A DNA stretch of 64,000 nt from Alphaproteobacteria bacterium UBA6411 (GCA_002438565.1 DJPN01000007.1:1-64000); one strand, 5' to 3'. Counted from the first letter of the stretch, positions 45,022 to 54,286 are shown. The notes: generated by a model from the letters alone, not told the origin. Translations and numbers: made by a program.

Positions 45022-46467
45022 ATGCGTACAATGCCTTACAACTTGAACGGTTCGACATCGGCGGTTTTGTCGTCCGCAATCGGCACGTCCGCGGCGTTGT
45101 CAACGCTGTTTGACAAAAACTCCGTCGCGCTGGCAACGGGAAAGTTCGTCAACGCGTCAACCGACAATTCAACCCTTTACTGCAAGGACGTCCGCCTGTC
45201 CGAACGCGCGGCGGGATTGAACAGTGTCGTCGACGGCTTGTCGAATGTCGTTTCACTGCTGAACACTTCGGGAAAAACAATTGATTCGCTCAAGGATTTT
45301 CTGGCGCAGGCCAAAGCATTGGGCAATTCCGCCCTGGACAATGAAAACTATCTGTCCCCCATTGTCGGCAAAGGGCTGAAAGTCAAAGTTTCCACCCCGC
45401 TTTCCAAACTGCCGCACATGCAGGCGGGCGACAAAATCATTTTGCGCACGGGCAAAGCCGATGAAATGGAATCCTCCGTCAATATGACGCGCGACACGAC
45501 TTTGGACGATTTGGGACTGAACATCGGTGAAAAATTCAACATCAAAGTCGGCGACAACGATTGGATAAGCTTGGAAATCACGGATTTGGACGTGAAAGTT
45601 ACGGATTTTCTGGGACAAATCACGGAAAAACTGGGCGCGGACAAGTTTTCCGCCGAAATTTCCGACGGCAAATTGACGATAAAAACCCTCGACCGCAGTC
45701 CGATTATCCTGCAGGACGACGCGGACGCCACGGCGGCGAAAGCCATGGGCTTTGATTTATCAACAACCCACATTATCGAATCCCAAGCCGACTGGACGGT
45801 TAAAAATCTGGCGGACGAAATCGGAAAAATCGACAATATGACCGCATTTGTCAACGATGACGGCTATCTGGAAATCACATCGATTTACGGGGATTCGCTT
45901 TCCATCGCCGATTTGAACGGCAGAATGGGGGATTCATTCGGCATCACAGGCGTTTCCGACGACAGCGACAACAAACACAAAACCTATGCGGAACGTTACA
46001 ACGAACTGCTGAAACAAATCGACAATCTGGTCGACGACGCGTCGTTCAACGGATTGAATCTGCTGCAGGGCGACAAAATACGCGCTGTTTTCAGCGAAGA
46101 CGGATCGGTTTACCGCACGGTCAAGGGCGTCAAGTTGGATTCCGCGTCTTTGGGTCTGGCGCCCGCCGTCGGCGATTGGCAGACGGACGCGGATGTAACG
46201 GCGGTTCTGGAGCAAATCGAACACGCTGAAAATATTTTGAAATCGGCGGCGGACAAATTCGACCGCGCCTCTTATATGGTGCAGTCGCGCAGCGAGTTTA
46301 TGGAATCGCTGTCCGGCACATTCGATTTGGGCGCGTCCACTTTGACGGGAGCGAACTTGGAACAAATCTCTGCGGAACAAATCGCAATCAACACACAAAA
46401 ACAGTTGATAAATCAAGTCGTCAGCCTTACTTTGGAAGCCAGCGGCAGTATTTTGTCCCTTTTTTAA
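45022..46467 (+). CDS. Flagellin
   Basis: 481 residues from ATG 45022 with AAAGGAAA upstream. The N-terminal coiled-coil (ALSTLFDKNSVALATGKFVNASTDNSTLY...RAAGLNSVVDGLSNVVSLL) and the C-terminal helix (EQISAEQIAINTQKQLINQVVSLTLEASGSILSLF) are the D0/D1 filament core; a mid-region of about 200 residues forms the variable domains. The flbT gene follows 14 bases later, which supports flagellin over hook-junction protein FlgL. Confidence 0.88.
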   Translation: MRTMPYNLNGSTSAVLSSAIGTSAALSTLFDKNSVALATGKFVNASTDNSTLYCKDVRLSERAAGLNSVVDGLSNVVSLLNTSGKTIDSLKDFLAQAKALGNSALDNENYLSPIVGKGLKVKVSTPLSKLPHMQAGDKIILRTGKADEMESSVNMTRDTTLDDLGLNIGEKFNIKVGDNDWISLEITDLDVKVTDFLGQITEKLGADKFSAEISDGKLTIKTLDRSPIILQDDADATAAKAMGFDLSTTHIIESQADWTVKNLADEIGKIDNMTAFVNDDGYLEITSIYGDSLSIADLNGRMGDSFGITGVSDDSDNKHKTYAERYNELLKQIDNLVDDASFNGLNLLQGDKIRAVFSEDGSVYRTVKGVKLDSASLGLAPAVGDWQTDADVTAVLEQIEHAENILKSAADKFDRASYMVQSRSEFMESLSGTFDLGASTLTGANLEQISAEQIAINTQKQLINQVVSLTLEASGSILSLF

Positions 46468-46481
46468 AACAGGAGCTTTAA

Positions 46482-46874
46482 ATGCCTTTAAAAATCGAAT
46501 TGAAACCGAACGAACGTCTGATAGTCGGCAGCGCCTTGATTACAAACGACAAGGAACGCACCCGCATTTTTATTGACGGCAACGTTCCCATTTTGCGCGA
46601 AAAATACATTTTGACCGAAGAACAGGCCGACACGCCTTGCAAAAAAGTTTACTATGTTCTGCAGAAAATGTATTTGGCTAAAGACCCGAAAGTCCTTCAT
46701 CCCGAATACTTCGCTTACATTCGGGAACTGACAACGGCGGCGCCCAGCTTCACCCCCGACATTGACGCTGTGAACAGCGACATTTTGGGCGGCGATTACT
46801 ACGGCGCGCTGAAAAAAATGATGTCGGTCATCGACAAAGAAGCCATCCTGCTGGACAAGGCATTGAAAAAATAA
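46482..46874 (+). CDS. flbT: Flagellin mRNA regulator FlbT
   Basis: 130 residues. PLKIELKPNERLIVGSALITNDKERTRIFIDGNVPILREKYIL is the FlbT signature. In Caulobacter FlbT binds flagellin mRNA and represses its translation until the hook is complete. Here it is encoded on the same transcript as flagellin. No flaF was found next to it. A hairpin terminator follows. Confidence 0.95.
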   Translation: MPLKIELKPNERLIVGSALITNDKERTRIFIDGNVPILREKYILTEEQADTPCKKVYYVLQKMYLAKDPKVLHPEYFAYIRELTTAAPSFTPDIDAVNSDILGGDYYGALKKMMSVIDKEAILLDKALKK

Positions 46875-46881
46875 AACTTTC

Positions 46882-46910
46882 AAGGACGGTTAGCGCCGTC
46901 CTTCTTTGTT
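46882..46910 (+). terminator. Terminator after flbT
   Basis: AAGGACGG and CCGTCCTT pair around a six-base loop, followed by CTTTGTTTT. Confidence 0.75.
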
Positions 46911-46994
46911 TTGCCAAAAAAAAGCTTTAATTTCCGCCGAAAAACAGTATAGTGGGAAAAAGAAAAAAGAGTATTGGAATCAAAGGAGCGAAAA

Positions 46995-48527
46995 ATGCGC
47001 TTGTATTGTCCCGTATGCGGCGAAGCATATCCCTTGGAAACCGAGGAACTGCGTTGCCCCGAAGGTACGGATAAAGGAGTTCACCCGTTAATCAAACAGG
47101 AAGAAGGCGAAGAGTTGGAGCGCGTTTTTCCCGCAATTTTAACCAAACGCTGGAACGACGGAAAAATCTCGTTCAGCGTTTTTCGTGAATTTATGGCCAG
47201 TTATCAGCTGGCGAACGCGCACGGAAAAGCTTCATGGTGGGTTGACCGCGTCATCGCGTTGTCGAACGCGTGCGAACGCTTGACGGGACGCGGTTTTGTC
47301 CGCACTCCCGAAATCCAAGCGGACGAATTGGCTCAAGCCGTCGATTTGCCCGCCGGTTCCCTGTTCGTCAAAAACGAAACCCTGCAACTGACAGGATCGC
47401 ACAAATCCCGCCATTTGGCAGGAATTATCATGCATCTGGAAACCTTGCGCGAAATCAACGGAGAGGCCGAAAAGAAAACGCTGGCGACCATCGGATACGG
47501 CAGTACGGCCGTTGCCGCCGCCGCCGTCGCAAGCGCCGCCGGCTACAAACTGTACGTCTTCGTTTCCAATTCGGCGGATGACGAAACCGTATCGTATTTG
47601 ACAAATACGGGGGCTTTTGTCATCAAAGCGGGGGACAAGGATTCCGCTTTAAAACGCTATCAAACCGCCTTGAAAAAATTCGGCTGGATTCCGTTTACGA
47701 CCTGCGGGCGCGACATCTGGTCGGCGATAGAGGGCGCGGAAACACTTGAATACGAATTTTTGTTCAATCAATACCTGTCGGACGCGCCGCTGGATGTCCA
47801 AGTCGTTCAAGTCGGCTGCGGCGGCATGGCGAACGCGGTTTCATCGGCGAACGCGCTGTTCAAACGGCTGGATATCGTTCGCAAACTGCCGCGTTTTTAC
47901 ACCTGCCAAACAACGGGATGCTATCCGCTGGCGCAAAGCTATTTTTCCGTTTTGCGTGAGCTTGGGCGCGGCGGCGTTGTAACTTTGCCGCCCGAACTCG
48001 CCATGCAGTTGGAAGGCGATTTTGACGCCCAATCCGTCATGGAAAACAATCTGGGGCAGATTAAAATGACGGCGGGACTGATTACGGAAATGTATCCGAA
48101 AATCAAAGACGACATTGAAGCCGTGTTGAAACAGGTCGGTGAAAACCGCGACGAATTCTTTAAACCGTGGGAAACGGAAATTCCCGACAGCGTCGCCGCG
48201 GGAATTCTGGACGGCACGACTTACGACGGATTGGAAGTCGTTCGCGCCATGTTGGTTTCCGGCGGATTGCCTTTGATTGTCGATGAAGATTCTTTGCAAA
48301 AAGCCTATGAGCTGGCGAAAACTTACACGACGATAGCCACTTACCCGTCGGGCAGCGCCGGATTGGCCGGATTGCGGTTTTTGATTAAAAACAAACTTGT
48401 CCGCCAAGGGGAACGCTGCGGCTTGCTGTTCACAGGCGTCGGCAAACCGAAATGCGATTTGCCCGTCGCAACGGAACGGCTGCTGTCTTTGGATGACGGC
48501 GACGACCTGTCGAAAATCATTGATTAA
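46995..48527 (+). CDS. Threonine synthase/cysteate synthase-like PLP enzyme with N-terminal zinc ribbon
   Basis: 510 residues from ATG 46995, eight bases after AAAGGAG. The N-terminus (YCPVCGEAYPLETEELRC) is a small Cys-rich ribbon as in some threonine synthases. The PLP Lys is in TGSHKSRHLAG near residue 137, the phosphate-binding loop is GYGSTAVAAAA (unusual; often SSGN), and a second glycine motif is VGCGGMANAVSSAN. It belongs to fold-type II PLP enzymes. Threonine synthase, cysteate synthase and diaminopropionate lyase-like roles are all possible; no pathway neighbour helps. Confidence 0.65.
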   Translation: MRLYCPVCGEAYPLETEELRCPEGTDKGVHPLIKQEEGEELERVFPAILTKRWNDGKISFSVFREFMASYQLANAHGKASWWVDRVIALSNACERLTGRGFVRTPEIQADELAQAVDLPAGSLFVKNETLQLTGSHKSRHLAGIIMHLETLREINGEAEKKTLATIGYGSTAVAAAAVASAAGYKLYVFVSNSADDETVSYLTNTGAFVIKAGDKDSALKRYQTALKKFGWIPFTTCGRDIWSAIEGAETLEYEFLFNQYLSDAPLDVQVVQVGCGGMANAVSSANALFKRLDIVRKLPRFYTCQTTGCYPLAQSYFSVLRELGRGGVVTLPPELAMQLEGDFDAQSVMENNLGQIKMTAGLITEMYPKIKDDIEAVLKQVGENRDEFFKPWETEIPDSVAAGILDGTTYDGLEVVRAMLVSGGLPLIVDEDSLQKAYELAKTYTTIATYPSGSAGLAGLRFLIKNKLVRQGERCGLLFTGVGKPKCDLPVATERLLSLDDGDDLSKIID

Positions 48528-48535
48528 CAAATGAC

Positions 48536-48562
48536 AAAGGAGCTTTCACGGCTCCTTTTTCA
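48536..48562 (+). terminator. Terminator after the PLP enzyme gene
   Basis: AAAGGAGC and GCTCCTTT pair around a seven-base loop and end in five T. Confidence 0.75.
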
Positions 48563-48614
48563 ATGGCACGAATCCGCAAAAAAGCTTTCCTTTTTGCTTG
48601 AATTCATCAAAAGA

Positions 48615-48643
48615 TTGCTTTTCGGCGCAAGAACTTCTACACT
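48615..48643 (+). promoter_or_regulatory. Predicted promoter of the YjfB-like gene
   Basis: TTGCTT, 17 bases, TACACT, about 28 bases before the start codon. Confidence 0.5.
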
Positions 48644-48671
48644 ATAGAAAAGAGAAAGAAAGGAGCTTTTT

Positions 48672-48863
48672 ATGGATATTTCCGATACGGCTCAACAAAT
48701 TGTCGCGGCGCAAATGCAGATGATTCAACAATCAATCGCCATGGCGGCGCTGAAAAACAATATGAACCAACAGCAGCAACTGGTTAATATGGTTGCCGAA
48801 AACGCCGCGCCGGCACCGACAGCCGTTGACGGCCGCGGAGCGGTTTTGGACATTTTGGTCTGA
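48672..48863 (+). CDS. Small YjfB-like putative motility protein
   Basis: 63 residues with AAAGGAG before the ATG. A Gln/Met-rich helix (TAQQIVAAQMQMIQQSIAMAALKNNMNQQQQLVNMV) precedes a flexible Ala/Pro tail and a hydrophobic end (AVLDILV). The pattern fits the YjfB family, found near flagellar genes, and the flagellin/flbT operon is 1.8 kb away. Function of the family is not established. Confidence 0.6.
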   Translation: MDISDTAQQIVAAQMQMIQQSIAMAALKNNMNQQQQLVNMVAENAAPAPTAVDGRGAVLDILV

Positions 48864-48886
48864 TTGTTCCTTGGTTTTAGACATTG

Positions 48887-48918
48887 AAAAGGGGCTTGAA
48901 TTATCAAGCCCCTTTTTC
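48887..48918. terminator. Bidirectional terminator between yjfB-like and P-ATPase genes
   Basis: GGGGCTTGA and TCAAGCCCC pair around a four-base loop, with A4 before and T5 after, so it can end both convergent genes. Confidence 0.85.
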
Positions 48919-51576
48919 TCATTTCTCTTTAAATTTTGTATAAACACCCGTTGCGATTTTAAACGCTTCGGACAGCAAAATGACCGTCGCCGACATTGCT
49001 ATGATTTTCAGCCACATTTCCAGCGGCAGCGGAACGGTTCCGAACACGGGCGCCCCGTATTGCGTAATGGCGACCTGCAACAGGAATGTGCAGACAAACG
49101 CTATCAGCATCGGTTTGTTGTCAAAGAAATGCTTGAACAAACTGTCATGCGTCAGTTCACGGCAGTTGAACGCGTTTACCAGCTGGAACATCACGAACAG
49201 CGTAAACAAAACAGTTCCCCGTTCCGCTTCGGACGCCCCCAGAACGTTGCTGAACGTCTGCCACATAAACAGTCCGGAAATGAACAAACCGCCCATAACA
49301 ATCCGCACCATCATTTCGCGGGTTACAATGCTCGCGTTGCGCGGCGTCGGCTTGTTTTTCATCAAGGAACTGCGTATCGGCTCCAAGCTCAGCGTCAAAG
49401 CGGGAGGCCCGTCCATAATCAAATTCACCCACAGCAGTTCAAGCGCGGTGAAAGGCGTCGGAAATCCCGCGATAATCGATGCCAGAACGACAACAACGGA
49501 CGACAGGTTGACCGTCAGCTGAAACAAAATGAAACGCTGGAAGTTTTCATAAATTCCGCGCCCCCATTGAATGGCCTTGACAATGGTGGAAAACGAATCA
49601 TCCAGTAGAACAACGTCGCTGGCTTCTTTGGAAACTTCCGTTCCCGAAATCCCCATCGCCAGCCCGATGTCGGCGTTTTTGATTGCGGGGGCGTCATTGA
49701 TGCCGTCCCCCGTTACCGCGACAACCGATCCCAGTTCTTTCAGCAGTTTGACCACGCGCATTTTAATCACGGGCGTGCTGCGGGCGATAACGCGGATTTT
49801 CGGCAGCAAAGCCGCCAGTTCTTTGTCGGAAATATCGTTGATGTCGCGCGCTTCGACAGCGATATGGTCATCCCCCAGCAACTGCAGTTCGCGCGCAATC
49901 GCGGAAGCGGTGACAATGTTGTCGCCCGTCAGCATTTTAATGTCAATGCCCGCATCGCGGCAGTTGCGAACGGCTTCAAAAACTTCCTTGCGCAACGGAT
50001 CGGCAATCGCCGCAAAGCCGTCGAACGTCATACCGCTTTCAACCGCACAGCGGGCGGCTTCAAAGTCGTTCGGGATTTTATCCAGCGTTTTGTGTGCAAA
50101 ACCGATGACGCGGTACGCTTTTTCTTGAAATACGCGGATCATTTCTTCGTAGTGTTTCAAATCCGCATCCGGCAACGGACACATCGACAGAATTTTTTCG
50201 GGACTGCCTTTGGTGTACGCCACGGCGACGCCGCCGGCTTCGACAATCGTCGTCATATTCTTGGTTTCCGACGAAAACGGATAAGTATGAACCAAAGCGC
50301 GCGAACGGCGAATGGCTTGATAATCCTTGCCCGCTTTGTCCGTCGCGACCAGCAAAGCACATTCCGTCGGATTGCCGATGAACGTATAGTTGTTTTCTTC
50401 AAATCCGATATCCGCCGTTGAATTCAAACAAAAATTCGACAGCAGATTTTCGTCGGCAACGTCCTGCGGCTTTTTGATTTTGCCGTTTTCGCAGACTTCT
50501 ATGACGGTCATGCGGTTTTCGGTCAGCGTCCCCGTTTTGTCCGAACAAATCACATTGATGCAGCCGATGGTTTCGCACGCGACCATTTTTTTGACCAAAG
50601 CGTTTTCTTTGGACATTTTGATGATGTTAATCGCCAAACAAATCGCGACCGTCGTAGGCAATCCTTCGGGCACGGCGGCGACAATCAGAACGATGCTGGC
50701 GATGAACGCTTCGGATACCATCGTAATGCTCGCCGTTCCGCGCGCGATGAAATAACACAGCTGAATGACAAAGGCCAATCCCGCCATGGAAACACCCCAT
50801 ACGGCAATGACTTTGCCCAAATGCGCCAGTTTTTCCTGCAACGGGGTCAGCGCTTTTTCCGTCGCGGACAGTTCGCGGGCGATTAAACCGAATTCCGTTT
50901 CATCACCCACGGCGGTAACAATCATGCGTCCCGAACCCGCCGTGACGAAAGTCCCCGAATACAGCATGTTTTTACGTTCGGCCAGCGGCGTGTCAATGTC
51001 TTTCGCCACCCAGTCCGCATCTTTTTTGACGGGTTCGCTTTCCCCCGTCAAAGACGCCTCCTCCGCCTGCAAATCGCGGCTTTCGATTAAACGGCCGTCC
51101 GCGGGAACTTTTGCGCCTGTTTCAATGCAAACGATATCGCCGACGACAAGGTCTTTTTGGCTGATAAGGCGCACTTTTCCGTTTCGGAACACTTTGGCGG
51201 GAATGTCGTCTTTGATTTTATTCAAAGCCTCGAACGCCTTGGCGGATTTTCCTTCCATAATCAAAGAGATGGCCACGGACAGCCCGATGGCAATGACGAT
51301 TCCGACACATTCGATGTATTCGGTCGGTTCGCCGTTCATATCGCGCACGATATTGACGCCGACGGCAATCATCGCCGCGACGACCAGCATCAAAACCATC
51401 GGTTCCAGCAGGGAATCGACGATTTTTTTAATCAAAGATTCCTTAGGCGGCTTGGACAATGAATTCGTCCCGAAACGAACGGCGTTGTCGACCGCCTGTT
51501 CTTCCGATAATCCTTTGTTCTCGGATACTTCCAGATTGTTTAAGACTTGTTCTTTTGTTTGTAGATAGGCGTCCAT
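48919..51576 (-). CDS. Calcium-type cation-transporting P-type ATPase
   Basis: 885 residues from ATG 51576 (AAGGAG upstream; a longer frame start at 51591 is less likely). Domains in order: cation-transporter N-terminal domain, actuator with TGES, phosphorylation site CSDKTGTLT, nucleotide-binding domain with KGSPEKIL, hinge GDGINDAPAIKNADIG, and a C-terminal membrane bundle. The PEGLP motif in helix M4 (AAVPEGLPTTVAI) and the overall plan match P2A/P2B calcium pumps; the call of calcium rather than another cation is family inference. It stands alone. Confidence 0.9.
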   Translation of the reverse strand: MDAYLQTKEQVLNNLEVSENKGLSEEQAVDNAVRFGTNSLSKPPKESLIKKIVDSLLEPMVLMLVVAAMIAVGVNIVRDMNGEPTEYIECVGIVIAIGLSVAISLIMEGKSAKAFEALNKIKDDIPAKVFRNGKVRLISQKDLVVGDIVCIETGAKVPADGRLIESRDLQAEEASLTGESEPVKKDADWVAKDIDTPLAERKNMLYSGTFVTAGSGRMIVTAVGDETEFGLIARELSATEKALTPLQEKLAHLGKVIAVWGVSMAGLAFVIQLCYFIARGTASITMVSEAFIASIVLIVAAVPEGLPTTVAICLAINIIKMSKENALVKKMVACETIGCINVICSDKTGTLTENRMTVIEVCENGKIKKPQDVADENLLSNFCLNSTADIGFEENNYTFIGNPTECALLVATDKAGKDYQAIRRSRALVHTYPFSSETKNMTTIVEAGGVAVAYTKGSPEKILSMCPLPDADLKHYEEMIRVFQEKAYRVIGFAHKTLDKIPNDFEAARCAVESGMTFDGFAAIADPLRKEVFEAVRNCRDAGIDIKMLTGDNIVTASAIARELQLLGDDHIAVEARDINDISDKELAALLPKIRVIARSTPVIKMRVVKLLKELGSVVAVTGDGINDAPAIKNADIGLAMGISGTEVSKEASDVVLLDDSFSTIVKAIQWGRGIYENFQRFILFQLTVNLSSVVVVLASIIAGFPTPFTALELLWVNLIMDGPPALTLSLEPIRSSLMKNKPTPRNASIVTREMMVRIVMGGLFISGLFMWQTFSNVLGASEAERGTVLFTLFVMFQLVNAFNCRELTHDSLFKHFFDNKPMLIAFVCTFLLQVAITQYGAPVFGTVPLPLEMWLKIIAMSATVILLSEAFKIATGVYTKFKEK

Positions 51577-51710
51577 TCGGCACTCCTTCACGCGATGCGG
51601 CGAAAACCCGCGGAAAAATTTTTACCAGTAATAAGCATTTTCCCTTGTACTGTCAAGGTTTTCTTTGGAAATCCGCCATTTTCGGGAATTGATTTTTTGT
51701 CCAAAAACAC

Positions 51711-51739
51711 TTGAACGGCGGGTTTGTTTTTGCTAAATT
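51711..51739 (+). promoter_or_regulatory. Predicted promoter of the TPR/transglutaminase-like gene
   Basis: TTGAAC, 17 bases, TAAATT, about 34 bases before the start codon. Confidence 0.5.
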
Positions 51740-51773
51740 TTATGACAACCGAGTTAAGCAAGGATTCTGCATC

Positions 51774-54017
51774 ATGGAACACGATAATTTGTTCAGCTTT
51801 TCCGATTTGCCGCAATCGTTCGATCACAGCCGGAACAGAACGTTAAAGCGCCGCGATTTCATTGCCGCGGTGGAGGATGCCCTTAACGGAAGCAAAAAGG
51901 ATAAAAATTTAAAAATCGAAAAATTGGATGCCATTGCGGCGCAGGGTCTTGACGATTTGTCGTCGGCGAAACTGATGCGGCTGTACACCGCCTATATGGA
52001 TTTGCATGCGTTCGACCGCATGATTGATTTGTACAAAGCCGCCAAAAACAAAGACTTCAAAGACGCCCCCATGGTGCGCGAGGAGCTGGCCGTCGCCTAC
52101 CGCAAAGTCCGGCGGGGCGGCAACGAGCTTGCCGATAAAATGTTTGACTACAAAACGTCCATCAAAATCTCCCAAGACTTGATTGACGAAGGTCACGGCT
52201 ACGGCACCAGCTATGAAAATATCGGCCGCTGCAACCGCTACATCGCCCAGCAATCGACAGGCTTCCAAGCGGAGCAGTATTACGCCAACTCCCGCTTCGC
52301 TTTGGAAGAGGGATTTTCCCGAACACTGGAATCGTCCGTCGGGATTCAAGCCGTTCATGCCAATATACTGGCTGGCAACAAGGATAAAGCCCATGAGTTG
52401 GCAAAAGTCGTTTATTTGGCGACCTTGCGCGACGGAGCGGAAGAATCCAACGATTATTTCTGCCTGTCTGCCGCTTTGCAGGTCGCTTGTATTTCGGGGG
52501 TCGGTAAAAAAGAAATCGATCATTTGTGCGAACGGCTGGAAAACATCGTTTCCCAACCGTGGGAATTGTCCGATATTCAACGGGATTTAGAAAGAATCGG
52601 CAACGAATTTCCGTCCTCTGCGCTGAATTTCGCGCAAAAACGGCTGAAAGAGGTTCTCGACCGCCGCGTTGTCATCGAAAATCTGATAAAAGTGCGTGAA
52701 GCGGACGGCAAAGCGTCTTTGCCGCATAACTGGGACAAACGGTCGTTCACCGAAGATCCGAAATTGAGCGCAGTCATTGAAAAAAGCTACAGCTACCGCG
52801 GCTGCGGGTCGGCGTTCCGCGGGGCGAACCGCATCAGCGGCAATATGGCGTTCGGCGGGCAGCTGCCCGATCACGCCGTTTCCCGCAAAGATTTGCGTTT
52901 GTTCGAGGGGCTTGTTTCCATGTCGCCGAACGAACTGGGGATTGAATTGCCCCCCCCCTTAGCGCACATTGCGGGTGTAGATATGAACAAACCGCTGACG
53001 GACATCCGCGATCCCGAAGCGTTCATTCAAGTCGCCGACCGCTTCATCCGCCAGACTTTTTCCACGGAAAACTTTGCAAACAGCGGTTTGCATATGGAAA
53101 ACAACGCGTTTGAAAAAGACCCGAAAACGGGCGAATCGCTGTATGACACAACGGTCAAATCCGTCTTGCAGGCGGCGGGGAAAGTCATCGGCGAAAAGGA
53201 TAAAGGTATCGATTCCAGAACGAATATCTCCGCCATTTTCGCACTGGGTTTGGGGGATTGCCGCCATCACGCGCAGGTCAAACAGATTATGTTCGACACT
53301 TGGCAGAAAAAACAGATGGACGATTCGCTAAGGGCGATGAGCCTTCGCGTTCTGCACGGCGGGCGGATTGAAAAACACGACAAAGACATCGCCGATTTTT
53401 ACTCTGTTTTCGACACAGAACTGCGCACCGCCGACATTCAAGTCATGCTGCCCGTCAAAATGCAGCAAAAGGACGGCAAAGACCAGCTGTACAAACCCGA
53501 ACACACGTCGGACGGCAAATATGTCGTCGACCCGTCGGGCAAAAATCACAGCTTGGAGGAACACACCCTTTGCTGGCTGATTCGCAAAAACCGTTCGCAC
53601 AAACTTGTGTCGTTCGGCATCCGCGACGCGTTTTATCAGCAGCTGCACTATCCGTGGGCGAAAATGGACGTCAGCCCCGACGACATCCGTCTGGACAAAA
53701 GCGGCAGTCCGATTATTCCCGCGGGCGTCATTCCGGGGAACAAAACATCGACGGGGAAACCCGTTCCCGTTACACAATATCCCGCCGTTTACAATTCCGG
53801 AAAACGGGATTCGTTCATCAAAGACACCACGGGACGGGACATCAATCTGGTCGGGTTGCCCATGGCGGGCTTTAAAACATCGCAGGACTTTTTAAAGATG
53901 ATTAAAGACCGCGAAGGCATGTTCAAAATTATGGCGCAAATCCGCGCAAAAGCCGCCGAACGCAACAAAGCGAAGAACGTTGCTTTGCTGAAAGCCAACG
54001 CGGGAGGCAGATTGTAA
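51774..54017 (+). CDS. TPR-type (DUF4071-like) protein with C-terminal transglutaminase-like domain
   Basis: 747 residues from ATG 51774 (AAGGA upstream). Residues about 50-290 are helical repeats resembling the TRAFs-binding/DUF4071 TPR block (GYGTSYENIGRCNRYIAQQ...ILAGNKDKAHELAKVV). From about 400 a second part begins, with GLGDCRHHAQVKQIMFDT near residue 493, EEHTLCWLI near 598 and IRDAFYQ near 617, which could be the Cys, His and Asp of a transglutaminase/papain-like core. Between the two parts, at residues 393-395, three Pro codons are made of nine consecutive C. No signal peptide. The next gene overlaps its stop by one base. Function unknown. Confidence 0.7.
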   Translation: MEHDNLFSFSDLPQSFDHSRNRTLKRRDFIAAVEDALNGSKKDKNLKIEKLDAIAAQGLDDLSSAKLMRLYTAYMDLHAFDRMIDLYKAAKNKDFKDAPMVREELAVAYRKVRRGGNELADKMFDYKTSIKISQDLIDEGHGYGTSYENIGRCNRYIAQQSTGFQAEQYYANSRFALEEGFSRTLESSVGIQAVHANILAGNKDKAHELAKVVYLATLRDGAEESNDYFCLSAALQVACISGVGKKEIDHLCERLENIVSQPWELSDIQRDLERIGNEFPSSALNFAQKRLKEVLDRRVVIENLIKVREADGKASLPHNWDKRSFTEDPKLSAVIEKSYSYRGCGSAFRGANRISGNMAFGGQLPDHAVSRKDLRLFEGLVSMSPNELGIELPPPLAHIAGVDMNKPLTDIRDPEAFIQVADRFIRQTFSTENFANSGLHMENNAFEKDPKTGESLYDTTVKSVLQAAGKVIGEKDKGIDSRTNISAIFALGLGDCRHHAQVKQIMFDTWQKKQMDDSLRAMSLRVLHGGRIEKHDKDIADFYSVFDTELRTADIQVMLPVKMQQKDGKDQLYKPEHTSDGKYVVDPSGKNHSLEEHTLCWLIRKNRSHKLVSFGIRDAFYQQLHYPWAKMDVSPDDIRLDKSGSPIIPAGVIPGNKTSTGKPVPVTQYPAVYNSGKRDSFIKDTTGRDINLVGLPMAGFKTSQDFLKMIKDREGMFKIMAQIRAKAAERNKAKNVALLKANAGGRL
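52950..52958 (+). repeat. Poly-C tract (C9) inside the TPR/transglutaminase-like gene
   Basis: Nine C encode three Pro codons. Losing one C creates TAG immediately after the tract; gaining one leads to TGA about 46 codons later. Either change removes the predicted catalytic half. This is the second-longest G/C homopolymer I found in the window. Confidence 0.9.
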
Positions 54018-54199
54018 TGCAGGAAACCGTTTACGAAATCGTTTGTCCGCATTGCGGCAAAAAAAACAAAGTGATTGCTTTGCAAAACGATGCGTTTAAC
54101 GAACGCGAAGAAATCTGGTGCGCTTGGTGCGGCTTGGAAATGGGCGAAATTCCCGCCGCCGAAACGCCCCGCATCGAACGCGACGAAAGCGACGCCTAG
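54017..54199 (+). CDS. Small zinc-ribbon protein
   Basis: 60 residues. Two CxxC knuckles (CPHCGKKN near residue 9 and CAWCG near 35) form a zinc ribbon, followed by an acidic tail. Its ATG shares a base with the stop of the preceding gene (TAATG), so translation is probably coupled. It may be a partner or adaptor of the upstream protein; no closer assignment. Confidence 0.75.
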   Translation: MQETVYEIVCPHCGKKNKVIALQNDAFNEREEIWCAWCGLEMGEIPAAETPRIERDESDA

Positions 54200-54257
54200 C
54201 GCCGCTTTCTTTTTAAAGCTCCGCTGTTGCAAATCTCAAAACTCTTCGTCTAAATTC

Positions 54258-54286
54258 TTGACAAAAATACGGCAATGTTTCATTAT
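54258..54286 (+). promoter_or_regulatory. Predicted promoter for metallopeptidase copy 5
   Basis: TTGACA, 17 bases, CATTAT, about 29 bases before the start codon. The same TTGAC core precedes the other transcription units of this family. Confidence 0.55.

Noticed and set aside
45022..46467. Hook-filament junction protein FlgL instead of flagellin
   Set aside because: FlgL shares the coiled-coil ends, but the adjacent flbT, the length and the variable middle region favour flagellin.
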